Assembly: GCA_037367405.1 (NCBI GenBank)
Contig: JAZKJV010005535.1
Span: 62,001-126,000 of the forward strand
Length of the DNA: 64,000 nucleotides
Source of the DNA: Ottelia alismoides
Taxonomy: Eukaryota > Streptophyta > Magnoliopsida > Alismatales > Hydrocharitaceae
Reading direction: 5' to 3'
Within the stretch, counting starts at the first letter, position 1; each line of letters opens with the position of its first letter. The position numbers and the translations under genes were made by a program. Below, one piece after another: positions 1 through 10,712 of this stretch. The notes below the pieces were generated by a model that worked only from the letters and a program-made list of their open reading frames with translations, did no database searches and was not told where the DNA came from.

Positions 1-274
1 TTACTTGTAAACTGGCCTGATTCTTGCATGTGTCTTCGCATAAAAATTGAAAAATACCAAAAAAATGGCCTCCCGAAAATCCGACCTCTGAATTAACTTA
101 AAATCTACCTAAGGAGACAGTTGCCTCCCTGAGTTCGACCTTGGACTTGCCCAAGTAAAAATTACCGCTTGTGATTAAATTATCCTTAATTAAAAGCGGT
201 TTTTGGTTAGCTCTTATTATCCGACTGCATCGAACGACAACTCATTAATTTGACCATTAATTTGATTCAATTAA
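1..274 (+). mobile_element. 3' end of an Athila-like LTR (remnant)
   Basis: The first 270 bases align by eye with the last part of the element D LTR (about 57,840-58,100). They share a CTAAGGAGACA block, a CCTGAGTTCGACCTTGG block, a CTTGCCCAAGTAA block, an AAGCGG-type stretch and a CATTAATTTGA-like tail. No coding sequence, primer site or LTR 5' end is visible, because the window starts inside it. It may be a solo LTR or the 3' LTR of an element lying to the left. The right boundary is set where the MITE terminal sequence ATGGGTA begins and is approximate. Confidence 0.6.
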
Positions 275-500
275 CATGGGTAGTAAGACGTTGTTCACCC
301 CCTCCCCTTCAAATCCTTTTTTATGATATATTTTAAAAATATTTATGTGTATTATTATCATTCAATGACAATATATTATAATTCAAATGTTGACGTTATC
401 GAATTTTAATACTCTTGGAATAACGAAAATTGACCCCTTCCAAATGAAAATCTTACCAATGTATGTGTTATACAAAATTTGAATGACATTATATTGTTAT

Positions 501-697
501 TGTAGCACCATAAATATACTACCAATCTAGTACTTAGAAAGTGTGGTAATAGATTATAAGTATTGTGAACTACTACTAGACAACGTGGCTTAAGCATTTT
601 GGGTTGTGGTTAAGAGCTCCAGTTGGAACTAGGCACAGCAAGTTGTCTGGTCAGTAATCCCTGATAATAGAGCATGTTTAGAACCCAAGAGGTTACA
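501..697 (+). repeat. TRIM 5' LTR
   Basis: This is a 197-bp terminal repeat, beginning TG and ending CA, directly upstream of the tRNA-iMet primer site. Its partner is at 1685-1878. The two copies have diverged substantially, so the insertion is old. Confidence 0.5.
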
Positions 698-699
698 AA

Positions 700-711
700 T
701 GGTATCAGAGC
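700..711 (+). other. tRNA-iMet primer binding site (PBS)
   Basis: TGGTATCAGAGC lies two bases after the end of the left TRIM LTR. This is the standard plant primer binding sequence complementary to the 3' end of initiator tRNA-Met, used by Copia-type elements and TRIMs. Confidence 0.75.
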
Positions 712-838
712 TATGTTCTCTCTAATAGTGGAAAAGGACTACGAAGAGGTGGAGCCACTCCTAGCATAAAGTTAGGAGAAAAAGACTACCCAAGAGGTAA
801 AGCCACCACTGTTGCTAGGATAGGTCATGTGACATTAC

Positions 839-1641
839 TAGGGTTGGGTATCGGGCCGGATCGGGTTTGAGTTGGTCCGGCCAAGCCCATTTAAATATAT
901 GGGCTAATGGGTCGGGCCTAGGCCCATTTTATTTTCAAATTTCATGTCCAAGTCCAAACTTGACCCAAACAAAATGGATCGTGTTCGGGTCGGGTCAGCC
1001 CAATTTAACACCAATGTACACCAATATGTTGTGTTTCGTTCTCCTTGCATTTATCTGGTTGTTTCTTATGCATGTGTACATGTTTAATACTTTAAGTACA
1101 CCAACTAATTCGTGATTCTGACATTAGTTGTATGTTGAAAATAGAAATGTGGTAAAAAATATGACGACTTAAATCATCATTCAATTCACCATTACATATT
1201 CTATTGTAGATGCAGCACTATGACCCAATACAGATTGGTTACTTACAGTTGTACATGCTCTAACACTTGAGGACACAGATTCTATTCTTGCTTACTAATG
1301 TAATAATCTTGCATGGTAATGTAATAATGTCCTCAATACACGCTAATGGATATGATTATTAATGGGTCTAAATATTTATTCTAAACTCGAAATAAGGATA
1401 TGAAAGTTAGAACATAATATTTGGAGCAAACATGAATATATTGGATATGATTATATCATATAGGTCGAGCTATCGGGCTTGCGGGTTCGGACCTTTTCAG
1501 GTCCGAACCTGGTCCGATAATCAATACGGGCTCATTTTGAGGCTCATGACCCACCCACTAAATTTCGGGTTCGGATTTGGGTTGGGTTATGCTGGTGGAT
1601 TTTGGGTCGGTCAGGCTGGCCCAGGCCAATGTCCAACCCTA
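839..1641. mobile_element. Non-autonomous hAT-like DNA transposon
   Basis: The element begins TAGGGTTGGGTATCGGGCC and ends with the inverted counterpart GGCCAATGTCCAACCCTA. The flanking 8-bp duplication is GACATTAC on the left and GCCATTAC on the right (7 of 8 match); 8 bp is the hAT-superfamily length. The subterminal regions are rich in CGGGTC/GGGCC motifs, common in plant hAT elements. No transposase is encoded; short reading frames inside are chance. It lies inside the TRIM, so it is younger than the TRIM. Confidence 0.65.
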
Positions 1642-1684
1642 GCCATTACGCAATGAAAACATTGTGAATATAACCGAGGGTGAT

Positions 1685-1878
1685 TGTGGCACTCCAAATA
1701 TAGTACCACATCTGGTAATCACAAAGTGTGGTAATATCTTATAAGTAGTGGGGGTTACTAGTGGACAACTTGGTCTTAAGTATTTTGGGATATGGTCAAG
1801 AGCTCCAGTTGGATCAAGCCCAAAGTGTATGGGCCAGTAGTCCCTGACAATGACCGAGTTTAGTCCCGGGACATTACG
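1685..1878 (+). repeat. TRIM 3' LTR
   Basis: This is the second terminal repeat of the TRIM (partner 501-697), preceded by purine-rich CCGAGGGTGAT. It starts TGTGGCAC; the terminal CA appears to have decayed to CG. Confidence 0.5.
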
Positions 1879-1986
1879 TTCATTGAGTGATCACAATCCT
1901 CCACGTATTTTAAGAAATACTACAAAAAGTACAAAAAAGGTGGGGGACTAAGTTAACCCCTCCCAAGGGGAAACCCCATTTTACCC

Positions 1987-2119
1987 TACACACATACAAA
2001 TGTACATATATACATACACATGTACGCACACGTACATCTATGTATACACACATACACACGTATGTACGTTAAAACATATGTATACGTACACATACATATA
2101 CATATATTACAATATAATA
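1987..2119. repeat. ACAT/GTAC-rich degenerate microsatellite
   Basis: An alternating purine-pyrimidine tract of ACATAC, GTACAT and ATATAC units fills the gap between MITE copies M1 and M2. It contains many local palindromes (ACATGT, GTAC, CACGTA). No gene is present. Confidence 0.7.
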
Positions 2120-2497
2120 TATGGGTAAAATGTATACGTCCCTAAGATGGAGCTAAGTCTCTTTTTTAAACTTTTTATGGTATTTTATCAAAAACACACA
2201 GAAGGGAGGTTAGATCACCTAAGATGAACATGTTCTCATTAAAATTCAACTCATTTTGAGATTCTTATCTCATCCATCAAGAATATCAAATTTTAACGGT
2301 CTCACAATTGCTGAAATCGACCCCTTACAGATGGATGGGTTAGGATTGTTTGTTTTTCACGAAAGTTGATTCACATATTACTCTTATTAATAAATTTAAT
2401 CTCCCCATGCGTTTTAAAAAATACCTCAAAAGGTTTTAAAAAATAATCGGGGGAAGTTAACTTGGTTCCCTCTAGGGGTAGCCCCATTTTACCCATA
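2120..2497. mobile_element. Foldback MITE copy M2
   Basis: The left end TATGGGTAAAATG and the right end CATTTTACCCATA are inverted. Arms of about 150 bp pair around a centre holding TTTTAACGGTCTCACAATTG and AAATCGACCCC. The centre is shared with M1, M3 and M4. No coding capacity. The flanks are AT-rich, so no target duplication can be assigned with confidence. Confidence 0.65.
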
Positions 2498-4036
2498 ATA
2501 TATTTTATTTAGTAAATAAAGAAACTAAACTTATTTCCCTCTATTCAAATCCATGCATTTCATCGATCTCTGACAACCACTAGGTGTCTTTACGTTGATA
2601 ACTTCATACGAATTTTAATAGGACGAGTCTTATGTAGCTTGTAACCCCTCGATGATTATCTTTGTAGATCAACCTCATTGCAATTTATAAATTCAATTGC
2701 TTGGATAAATATTTTTATCATGATATTTATATTTTTTTAATGTACGCTTTTTTGAAATGACTTCACACATGATATTGATTCGATTCAAATTCATATCTTT
2801 TTTTGTTCGATCATATTTGTATCTGATCTTAAGTCGGTCAATAAATCCATATCCGAATCATGTCCCTATACGTACTCATTTTGATATAGATGAATAAAAT
2901 ATGGATATAGAAATAGATATATTTGATCTGTATATAATCTATTTTCATCCATATGTGTAAACAAAAAAATATTTTGAATGCTCGTTTTACAACATTTTCT
3001 ATTATAGCTTGTCTCAAAATGTTCGCAATTATTATTGAAGATTCGATAATTGGAAATTGAGGTCATAACACCATCTAATTAGCAATCAAACGTATTTCGT
3101 CGACCACGAATGGCTTGCAGACAACTTCTTTGGCTATGGTGGCGGAGCTCGAACAAAGGGGAGAGAGGGATTTATGATTTAGAAACAACATTCTCTCTAT
3201 TTATAGTTAAAGCTCTAAATACATATTCAGTTTGGATCAGTAATTGGATCAGAGTCGTTGAGCATCAATTGATCATAATTTCAGCTACAAAGCTCAGATC
3301 TCAGTGTTCTTGAGTTCTTGAGTTCATAGGAAGAATATCAATGAGCTCTATAGCATCATGGGTAAGTTGGATGCTGTCAATATTTTTGAAATCGAAACAA
3401 TGTGTTTCACAACGTATTGGGTATGGAATATCCTCAATTGAAGTTGTTTGAAAATGACATACTACATTAGGAAATTTTTGTAGAATGAAGTATGATGCGA
3501 ATCGCACTTCAACTGAAAAAGCGAATGTTACATATACCTATATGAGCTAAATTAACTACCAGGATTGCAAACTTGTAAGAGCTGGAGTAATTTTTTTATG
3601 AATGGGTAATGGTCAGGTTTCTAAGCTTATTTCTTCAGAACAGAAGTTAACATGCTTAAGTAACACATAATTTTAGGTGGATTCGTAAAAGTTATATTTA
3701 TCCGAAAAACTAGGTTTTGTCTAATTTATTTATTTATCGGAAAACTAGGTTTTGTCAAACTTTCTAGCTCTGAATTTGGAAGAGGAAGACTTTAAATTTT
3801 AGACGGTTCGAAACTCCCGTTTTTTTGTTTTTGTTTTTTTTGAAAATTTTATATTTTAATAGAGGATTCTCCTTATAATTCGTGATTACGAAGGTTTCAA
3901 CTTATAAATGTGAAACTATAAAAGATTTTAGGTGTAAAAATCCTATTAATATATTTTCCCTTACGTTAACTAAAAAGACTTGCAAGAGTTGTTTTCTGCA
4001 ACTGCAGTGTAGCGCAGTGCGCAGTAAAATGCATAT
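2498..4036. other. AT-rich spacer, no gene recognised
   Basis: I see no coding sequence with recognisable content. The stretch holds decayed runs of ATCCATATCC-like sequence (about 2750-2960) that recur elsewhere in the first 10 kb. It also has a short tandem pair of a roughly 23-bp unit ending AAAACTAGGTTTTGTC (3699-3721 and 3734-3756). A slightly more GC-balanced patch at about 3100-3500 is unidentified. Confidence 0.5.
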
Positions 4037-4045
4037 ATTTTTTAT

Positions 4046-5580
4046 GGAATTTTTATCCCATGAACCCTACAAACTTTGTCAATTACCTCCTCGACTTTTG
4101 AAACAGCATATTTTCCCCTTCGATCTCGTAAACTTGTTCTGACTTACCCCACAGAACCTACCGTCAATTTTAACTTTATTGGAATCAACTACTTGGGTTA
4201 AACTTGAGTTAATCGAACCAAAGAAAATCAGACGGTGGGTCTTCAATCTCCCTCTCTCACTCCTTCTCCACCCCCACCCCCACCCTTCTTCGTCCTCTTC
4301 TTCTGCCGAGGCCGACCAGAAGCTATGTTCCTTTGGACCTTCGAGCTACACGAGGGAGGAGGGTGGGCGGTTAGGTAGTACTGGAGGAGGAGGGGGTCGT
4401 TGGGGAGGCAGAGGTCGATGAGGAGGAGGTCGCCCTCGCGGCGAACCTAGAGAAGGAGGGGAAGCTCGGGGAGGCGAAGGTCGGGGAGGAGAAGGGTGCA
4501 CTCAATGCGAACTAGAGGGGAGGGTGGGGGTGATGCAGTGCAGGAGGAGGAGGGGGAAGTTGGGTTTGTCGCATCAGTCGACTCATCCATAAGGATCCTA
4601 TCGTGATTTCTTGCATCATCTGAAACACAGAAGCAGTCGAGGTGTTGCTTTATACCCTTCGAACTGAATGAAGACGGGGGCTTCAACCAAAGTACCCTCC
4701 ACTCGTATCCAAGTCGCTGCACCACGAATACCATTGGTCATTACCAGAGCTGAGAAGCTCCACCTCTACCAATAGTCGGTCGGGGAGCAGAGTAAGAGCA
4801 ACCACCCATGATAGAGTTGAGTTGTGACTCCCTCCTGCCACCGCCATGACATCTAACTTTGGCCACACAAAACGAAGAAAGGGGGAGGCTCACCAGTCGT
4901 TTATCACCTCCTTCCCTCATCTGAATAGTTCATGAAATAAGGGATCTCGGCCTTCGATCATGCATCTCAGTCGCCATCGAAACCACCCATTAGATTGTTG
5001 AGGAGGTCGTCCTCGCAGAGGAGGATGGGGAGGTCTGGGAGGAGAAGGGCGCACTCTCCGTCGAGTCCACCACCCATCCTTGTCTGCCCCGCCACGCGGA
5101 AGCATCGTACACGATGCTGCCGACCGTGCATGTTCTCCTCTCGTGGTTCCCCTCCACCCCAGGGGGACCTCGCCTGGCAAGGCCGACTACAACCTAGGGA
5201 CCTTCGGGCAGCACGGGGGAGGATGGTGGGAGGTGAGGCGGTGCTGGAGGAGGAGGGGTGGAGGTCGAGCGGCACGAGGGGAAGGGGAGGAGGAGGGAGG
5301 AGGTCGGGCAGCACGAGGGGAGGGGGTCGGATATCATGCGACGTGGGGGAGGGGTGGTGATGAGGAAGGTGGTATCTTTTGTAATTTTTTGTAAAGAAAT
5401 AAAGCATATGTATCTATTTTAAATGGAATCCGTTTATGTTTAATGGTTAAATAGATGGGAGTTAACCTAGGATCTATGGGATAAGAGGTAGCAAATTTAC
5501 GGAATCAGAGGGAAAATACGTTGTTTCAAAAGTAGAGGAGGTAATTGACAAAATTTATAGGTCCATGAGTTAAAAATCTC
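4046..5580. mobile_element. Mutator-like (MULE) element with GC-rich interior
   Basis: Terminal inverted repeats of more than 110 bp are clear. The left arm (4046-4160) has GAATTTTTATCCCATGAACC and then CAATTACCTCCTCGACTTTT. The right arm, read on the minus strand from 5580, has GAGATTTTTAACTCATGGACC-type sequence and then CAATTACCTCCTCTACTTTT. Flanks ATTTTTTAT and ATTTTTTTTAT look like a 9-bp duplication with slippage in the T run. The interior is strikingly GC-rich (GGAGG/CCTCC tracts), in contrast to the surrounding AT-rich DNA. No transposase is seen. A captured host gene fragment (Pack-MULE) is possible but unproved; none of the short interior frames is recognisable. Confidence 0.65.
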
Positions 5581-5591
5581 ATTTTTTTTAT

Positions 5592-8500
5592 TGAGATCTT
5601 GGGATTCAATTTATCCACTGTGGATGGAAAAGAGGATAAAGATCAGCCGGTGGATCAACAGCCTCACTCCTCGATTGTCAACAGGTGCATCAGTCGTTAC
5701 CACAGCAGTTGCTTGTGCACGTCTCCACGAATATGATTAAATTAAACTAATCCGCGCGGACTCCGTCAAACTATCATAAACAAATGCGAGTGGGACGGGG
5801 ATACATGACATGACACCGAGGAGAGCAGTTGGTTGTTTCCCTCCTTCCTTGCAGAGGTTTTCCTTTCCCCCGTCAAGCCCCTGACTTGGATATTTCTTCA
5901 ATCCACCTAATCCTGCACCAGAAATCTCAACACTTCCTGTTTAACTGACATTATATAGTATATAATTGTCCTTTTTCTGATTAAGTCCCCGCGTAGGATC
6001 GTGCCGGTCGGTACCCTTTGAATATTTTAACGAGCGGGCCTTTGATCAGCACGCCACATCTGCAGGTTCCGAGACACTAATTCCACGAACTATTTATAAA
6101 TATCTATCTATCTATCTATCTCGTTTTTTGCGGTATGAATTTAACAAGTTGAAGATTGCACTTTTTAATGCGCATATTAAATTGTTGGGACTTTTACAGA
6201 ATTGCACACGTATTTTTGTCCACGAGTAAAATGTGCAGCATAAACCTCGCCAATCCACAGCCCCCTTTGTTATTGTGATGCAGGATTGGAGAAGGGAATG
6301 GAATAGGTATCCCTTCACTTGTTACATTCATGTGTTTGTTGGAACATGAGGAGGGAATAGCATTTAGGAATTTCATTCCTTGTGACAGTTAATCCGGTTT
6401 TTATATGCCAGGCAATATGTGCTTCTTCAACCTCTTTTAATTCCACCACCATTATTACAAAAATATCTTTAGATGCATGTGGTTGAGTGTGGATATTAAA
6501 AGAAATAGTACAAGATTCTTATCCATTATAAAATATGAATACAGATGTGCATACAAATACTGATGTTTATCCTTAAAAATAGATACATGGAAAATGATTT
6601 AGATTGAATGAGAATAAAAACAAACTTTGTTATTGATTAATTTGAGCATACATGTGTTTGATGGCTTCCACATGAAACAAATATTTTAAATGCATTTGTT
6701 TCTAATAATTATTTTAAATATGGTTAAAAGGTATCCATGACTATATTTTATTCAAATGAATAAAGTTAAAAACTACTTATAGATATTAAAATGATATAGA
6801 ATAAATATTGCACTGCAATAAAATTGATCAAAAGTCACTAATAATTTGAATATTTCTTATCATATCTTTCAATACTAAAGATTTAACAACAAATATTATT
6901 GATTATCAAATTATCTTTTATTCTTGTAATTAGTAACGAATGTCATTTTCATTATTAGAAGTTCATATTACAAAGATTTTTTGTTAACTTATTCATTAAA
7001 ATGTGTTTATCATTGCTAAATTTAACACCAATTATAGGGAAAAAATCAATGAGTAAATATATTTATATGATTCCTTGAGATGAATGTAACGAGTACAATA
7101 TTCTCGTACAATATTAATAATAAAATCCGTTGATATATATGTATATAACTGTGGAAGATATGCCAAAAAATATCGTTTATTACCTTAGGCCAATTTTGTT
7201 GTAGTGAAATCATAAAATAGGTCCACACTTATCAAAATATGTATAAAATATATATGGTAGTGGATTCAATACCAATTTATTTATATCCATTTCTGGTTAA
7301 AACCGAAATAATTATGAGTTATATTAAATAGTCACGTAAATCTATGACCATAACTAAAAGAAACATATGAATATCCATATAAATATTTGCAAATATCAAC
7401 GTCACATATGGATCTATGTCCATTTTAAAATAGACACGAATACATATGTCCAAATATATACAACATTATTATATATGATAGTAGATTAGATACGGAAGTA
7501 TTAAGATCGGCTTCTACGTTAGAGTGGGTGTGAGAGATATCGAGATAAAATAAATATATCGAATGGGTTTAGCCTATAATAATATCAAAATAAATAAATC
7601 TCTGTGAAGGAATCTCTCTTTATTTGGAATCGGACTGAAGAGGAGAAAATGATGGTAAATAAGATGTCAACTTGAGGATTGGAATGTTACGTACCGGAAC
7701 TGATAACATTCAAGATTATGCAGGATTATATACAAAAGATCCTTTTTTGGCTCTCTCTCATCTGCCCTATGTCTCTTATTCCTAAGAGGTCTTCCTCCGC
7801 TAGCTTTTTTTTGAAAAACGAAAATCTCTCTTTTTCCTTCCTCTATCTCGATGATTGGAAACCAATGCCTTCATTTCTTGCTGAGTAATAATTCGAGTAA
7901 GTCTTGAATGAGCCCCTCGAAAGGTTGATGCAAATAAACGGGTTTTTGTTCGACATCTCCGAGCTATATATCCCCATTTAACTCTGGTCATTGAATCAAA
8001 TTAAACTTTGATGAATAACTAATTTATTTCAATTCTTTCAGTCATTCTTTTCTCTTCTCCGTACTACAGATTATTCCAATATATAAAATGTAAATTCCAA
8101 TGGCTTTTGCTGCTATGACCTTCCTAACCATGATTTTTTATTTCAGGCATTTCATCATTTCACCTGGAAATAAGAAAAAATCTACCGAAACTAAATATAA
8201 AAAATGGTATCCATATGCGGATATGGATACCGAGTTTATTATAAATAGGTATTGACGAAAATCAGATACAAACATATCCATGTCTAGTTGTAAGTTAGTT
8301 TTGGCGTAAGAGATATTCAGAAGAAACAAATGTATTAAATATATTTACTTTATAATAACATGTCAAAACCGTTGTTACAAATAAATCTATAACTATAATA
8401 ACTTTTTAAAATATATGTTTTTGTAGATATATATATATATATGAAAGCTAGCTTTTCTTTGATATAATTTGAATTAGATGCATATGTATCCATGTCCATT

Positions 8501-8645
8501 TTTAAAATAAAATTGGCATGAAGAATTCTAATTAAAGTGGTAAAAATATTATTTTTCTTTATGATATTATATTATTACTGCCATGACATTAATTTCAATC
8601 TAACCATTGATATTTTGTATTAAATATGTTAAACACATAGAAGAA
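5592..8645. other. AT-rich spacer, no gene recognised
   Basis: No convincing coding sequence. Features seen are a short (TATC)n tract at about 6100-6121, a GGGAATGGAATAGG/CATTCC inverted patch at about 6280-6390 resembling a decayed MITE, and repeated ATATCCATATGG-like degenerate sequence at about 6520-6600, 7290-7500 and 8190-8520. The rest is unstructured AT-rich DNA. Confidence 0.5.
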
Positions 8646-8650
8646 AATTA

Positions 8651-9032
8651 AATTTGAGGGAGATGATTCTATTTTATACTAAATCAAAGATATCAAAAGC
8701 AAGGTTAACCTATATTTTCCTATGAAACACAAGAAAGGAACGAGTTCTATATTGAAAGGTCCGTTTTCAATGTGAACCCAACAATGAAAATGAAATTTTT
8801 ATTAGTATTCATTTCTTTGAATATGAAAGGAATTGATGGAAAGTAATGAAATTAAAAAGAGAAATGAAGAGGAATGAGCGTCACCATTCCATTGTTTGGT
8901 TCATATTAAAATTAAGCTTCCAATAAAGAACTCATTCCTTCCTTGTATTTGATAGGAGGAAGCAAATGGAAGAAGTTGACTGCTTTTTAAATATCTTTGA
9001 TTTAGCTTAAAATAAAATCATTATTCCTCGAC
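8651..9032. mobile_element. Tourist-like foldback MITE
   Basis: Arms of about 170 bp pair as a hairpin. Left GATGATTCTATTTTATACTA is matched on the other strand from about 9020 by ATGATTTTATTTTAAGCTAA, and both arms continue with AATCAAAGATAT and later AGGAA-GAGTTCT. TTA sits at both ends (8648-8650 and 9033-9035), the target length of Tourist/PIF-Harbinger MITEs. There is no ORF. The sequence is unrelated to the M1-M4 family. Confidence 0.5.
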
Positions 9033-9035
9033 TTA

Positions 9036-9690
9036 ATTGCTTATGTAAGTTTGATAATGTTTATACAAGATATCAATAATCGAATTGACATTGATATTTT
9101 TGTAATTTTAATATAATATCATAGATAATTTTCTAACTTTAATGCCATTCTTATGTCAACTTTAATGTGGAAGTAAATAAGTATAAATCCATATCTAATT
9201 AAACAGTATATCTATCCATTTGCACATGGATAAGAACACAAGCTTTGATATTTAGAAATATATATATCCCTAAACATATACTTATAATGTTGAATATAGT
9301 TATAGATTTATTTAACCATAATAATATCTTGTTATAAATAAATATATTTGGCATTTTATTTTGTCTAGTTGTCCCTTATACCGAATATAAGACACATTTG
9401 GTGTGGTTACATCTGTATTCGATCTGCTTTCATATTTATTTATATATCTAGAAACCCATATCCATATCATTATTATATAAAAATGGATAAGGATATCACT
9501 TGATATCAATTAATATTTATATTATTACCTTTATATTAGTTTTAACATGGAAAATAGTTATATATTTATTTGTAGTTATATCTGATATAAATTTTATGAA
9601 ATAAATGTATTAAATAGATTTATTATATATGAATATGGGTTACATCAATTTTGCTATGCAAACGGATGTAATTACATTCATATAAAAGCG
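9036..9690. other. AT-rich spacer
   Basis: This holds further ATCCATATC-like degenerate repeats (about 9180-9520) and nothing recognisable as a gene. A roughly 30-bp sequence, GGATGTAATTACATTCATA, just left of M3 recurs with changes just right of M3 (about 10,066-10,094). Confidence 0.5.
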
Positions 9691-10060
9691 AAAAATTGGG
9701 TTGCACCATGGGAGAGCTAACTTGACTCCCATCGTCTCGATTTTCACATTTTTTAACTTTTTTCAAAAATAAATCTGTGAAGATTCATTACTATATCACG
9801 GTATTATGTCATTCAAGTTTCATGCAAAAGAGATACTCCTACAGCCTCCATCTAGACAATCATTTTTTAACGGTTGTAGAATTGTTGAAATCGACCCGTC
9901 TGGATGGAGGCCGTAGGAGTCTCTGTTTCGTACGAAGCTTGAATGACGTAATATAATGATATAATGATGAATTTCTACATATTTATTTTTCAAAAAAAAT
10001 AAAAAAATACAAAAAATAAAGGCAAGAGAGTCAAATTAGCTCCCCGAGGGGCACAATTTT
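9691..10060. mobile_element. Foldback MITE copy M3
   Basis: A long inverted repeat: left AAAATTGGGTTGCACC and GAGCTAACTTGACTC pair with right GAGTCAAATTAGCTC and GGGGCACAATTTT. The inner arms share CTCCTACAGCCTCCATC and GATGGAGGCCGTAGGAG. The centre TTTTTTAACGG...AAATCGACCC identifies the M family. No ORF. A direct repeat of about 30 bp flanks it. Confidence 0.7.
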
Positions 10061-10153
10061 GTAATACAAATGGATGTAATTATATCCATACAAAATATTC
10101 TACCAAACCTATTTTTTTATATATATTGACACACACACACACATATATATATA

Positions 10154-10525
10154 AGTTTAATGGGGCTGCCCTCAACATGGCTGCCCCGGCGCCGTTTTCG
10201 GTGCTTTTTTTATTTTTTTTGAAAAATATCGCCATATATATTCATCCCTATATCCCTCATATATGTCATTCGAATTTCGTCAGAAACAGAGACTCCTACG
10301 GCCTCCATCGAGACATTCATTTTTTAACGGTAACATGATTTTATAAATCGACACCATCTCGATGGAGGCCGTATGAGTCTCTGTTTCTGACGAAATTCGA
10401 ATGGCATATAGGAGGGATATAGGGATGAATATACATGGCGATATTTTTCAAAAAAAATAAAAAAGTACCGAAAATGACGCGGGGGAGCCATTGTTGGCTG
10501 CCCGCAAGGGGCAAGCCATTAAACT
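10154..10525. mobile_element. Foldback MITE copy M4, youngest of the family
   Basis: Ends AGTTTAATGG and CCATTAAACT are perfectly inverted. The arms are close to identical over about 150 bp: TTCGAATTTCGTCAGAAACA pairs with TGTTTCTGACGAAATTCGAA, and CTACGGCCTCCATCGAGA with the matching GATGGAGGCCGTATGAG. The short centre has AACGGTAACATGATTTTATA then AATCGACACC. Transcripts would fold into a long near-perfect hairpin. It is non-coding; apparent reading frames across it are by-products. Confidence 0.75.

Positions 10526-10712
<187 letters not shown>

Larger units (their letters stand above)
501..1878 (+). mobile_element. TRIM-like miniature LTR retrotransposon
   Basis: Two direct repeats of about 195 bp (501-697 and 1685-1878, about 70% alike by eye, sharing AAAGTGTGGTAAT and AAGAGCTCCAGTTGGA) flank a short non-coding interior. 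The first repeat starts TGTAGCAC and ends TTACA; the second starts TGTGGCAC and ends TTACG. A tRNA-iMet primer sequence follows the first repeat, and purine-rich GAGGG precedes the second. Without the hAT insertion the element is only about 575 bp with no ORF, which is typical of TRIMs. Five-base flanks GTTAT and TTCAT each differ by one base from GTCAT, the sequence predicted at this site from the other arm of the host MITE. Confidence 0.55.
275..1986. mobile_element. Foldback MITE copy M1, split by a TRIM insertion
   Basis: Two separated parts, 275-500 and 1879-1986, together match the MITE family seen intact at 2120-2497 and 9691-10060. The left part has the ATGGGTA-type end, a TCATTCAATGACA arm and the family centre (TTTTAATACTC...AAAATTGACCCC, equivalent to TTTAACGG...AAATCGACCC in other copies). 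The right part carries the other arm, ending AACCCCATTTTACCC. The two arms would pair into a long hairpin if the TRIM were removed. The copy is old and degenerate, so its outer boundaries are approximate. Confidence 0.5.

Noticed and set aside
3110..3507. Short open frames in a slightly GC-balanced patch as a possible gene remnant
   Set aside because: No motif, intron signal or similarity to other parts of the window could be recognised.
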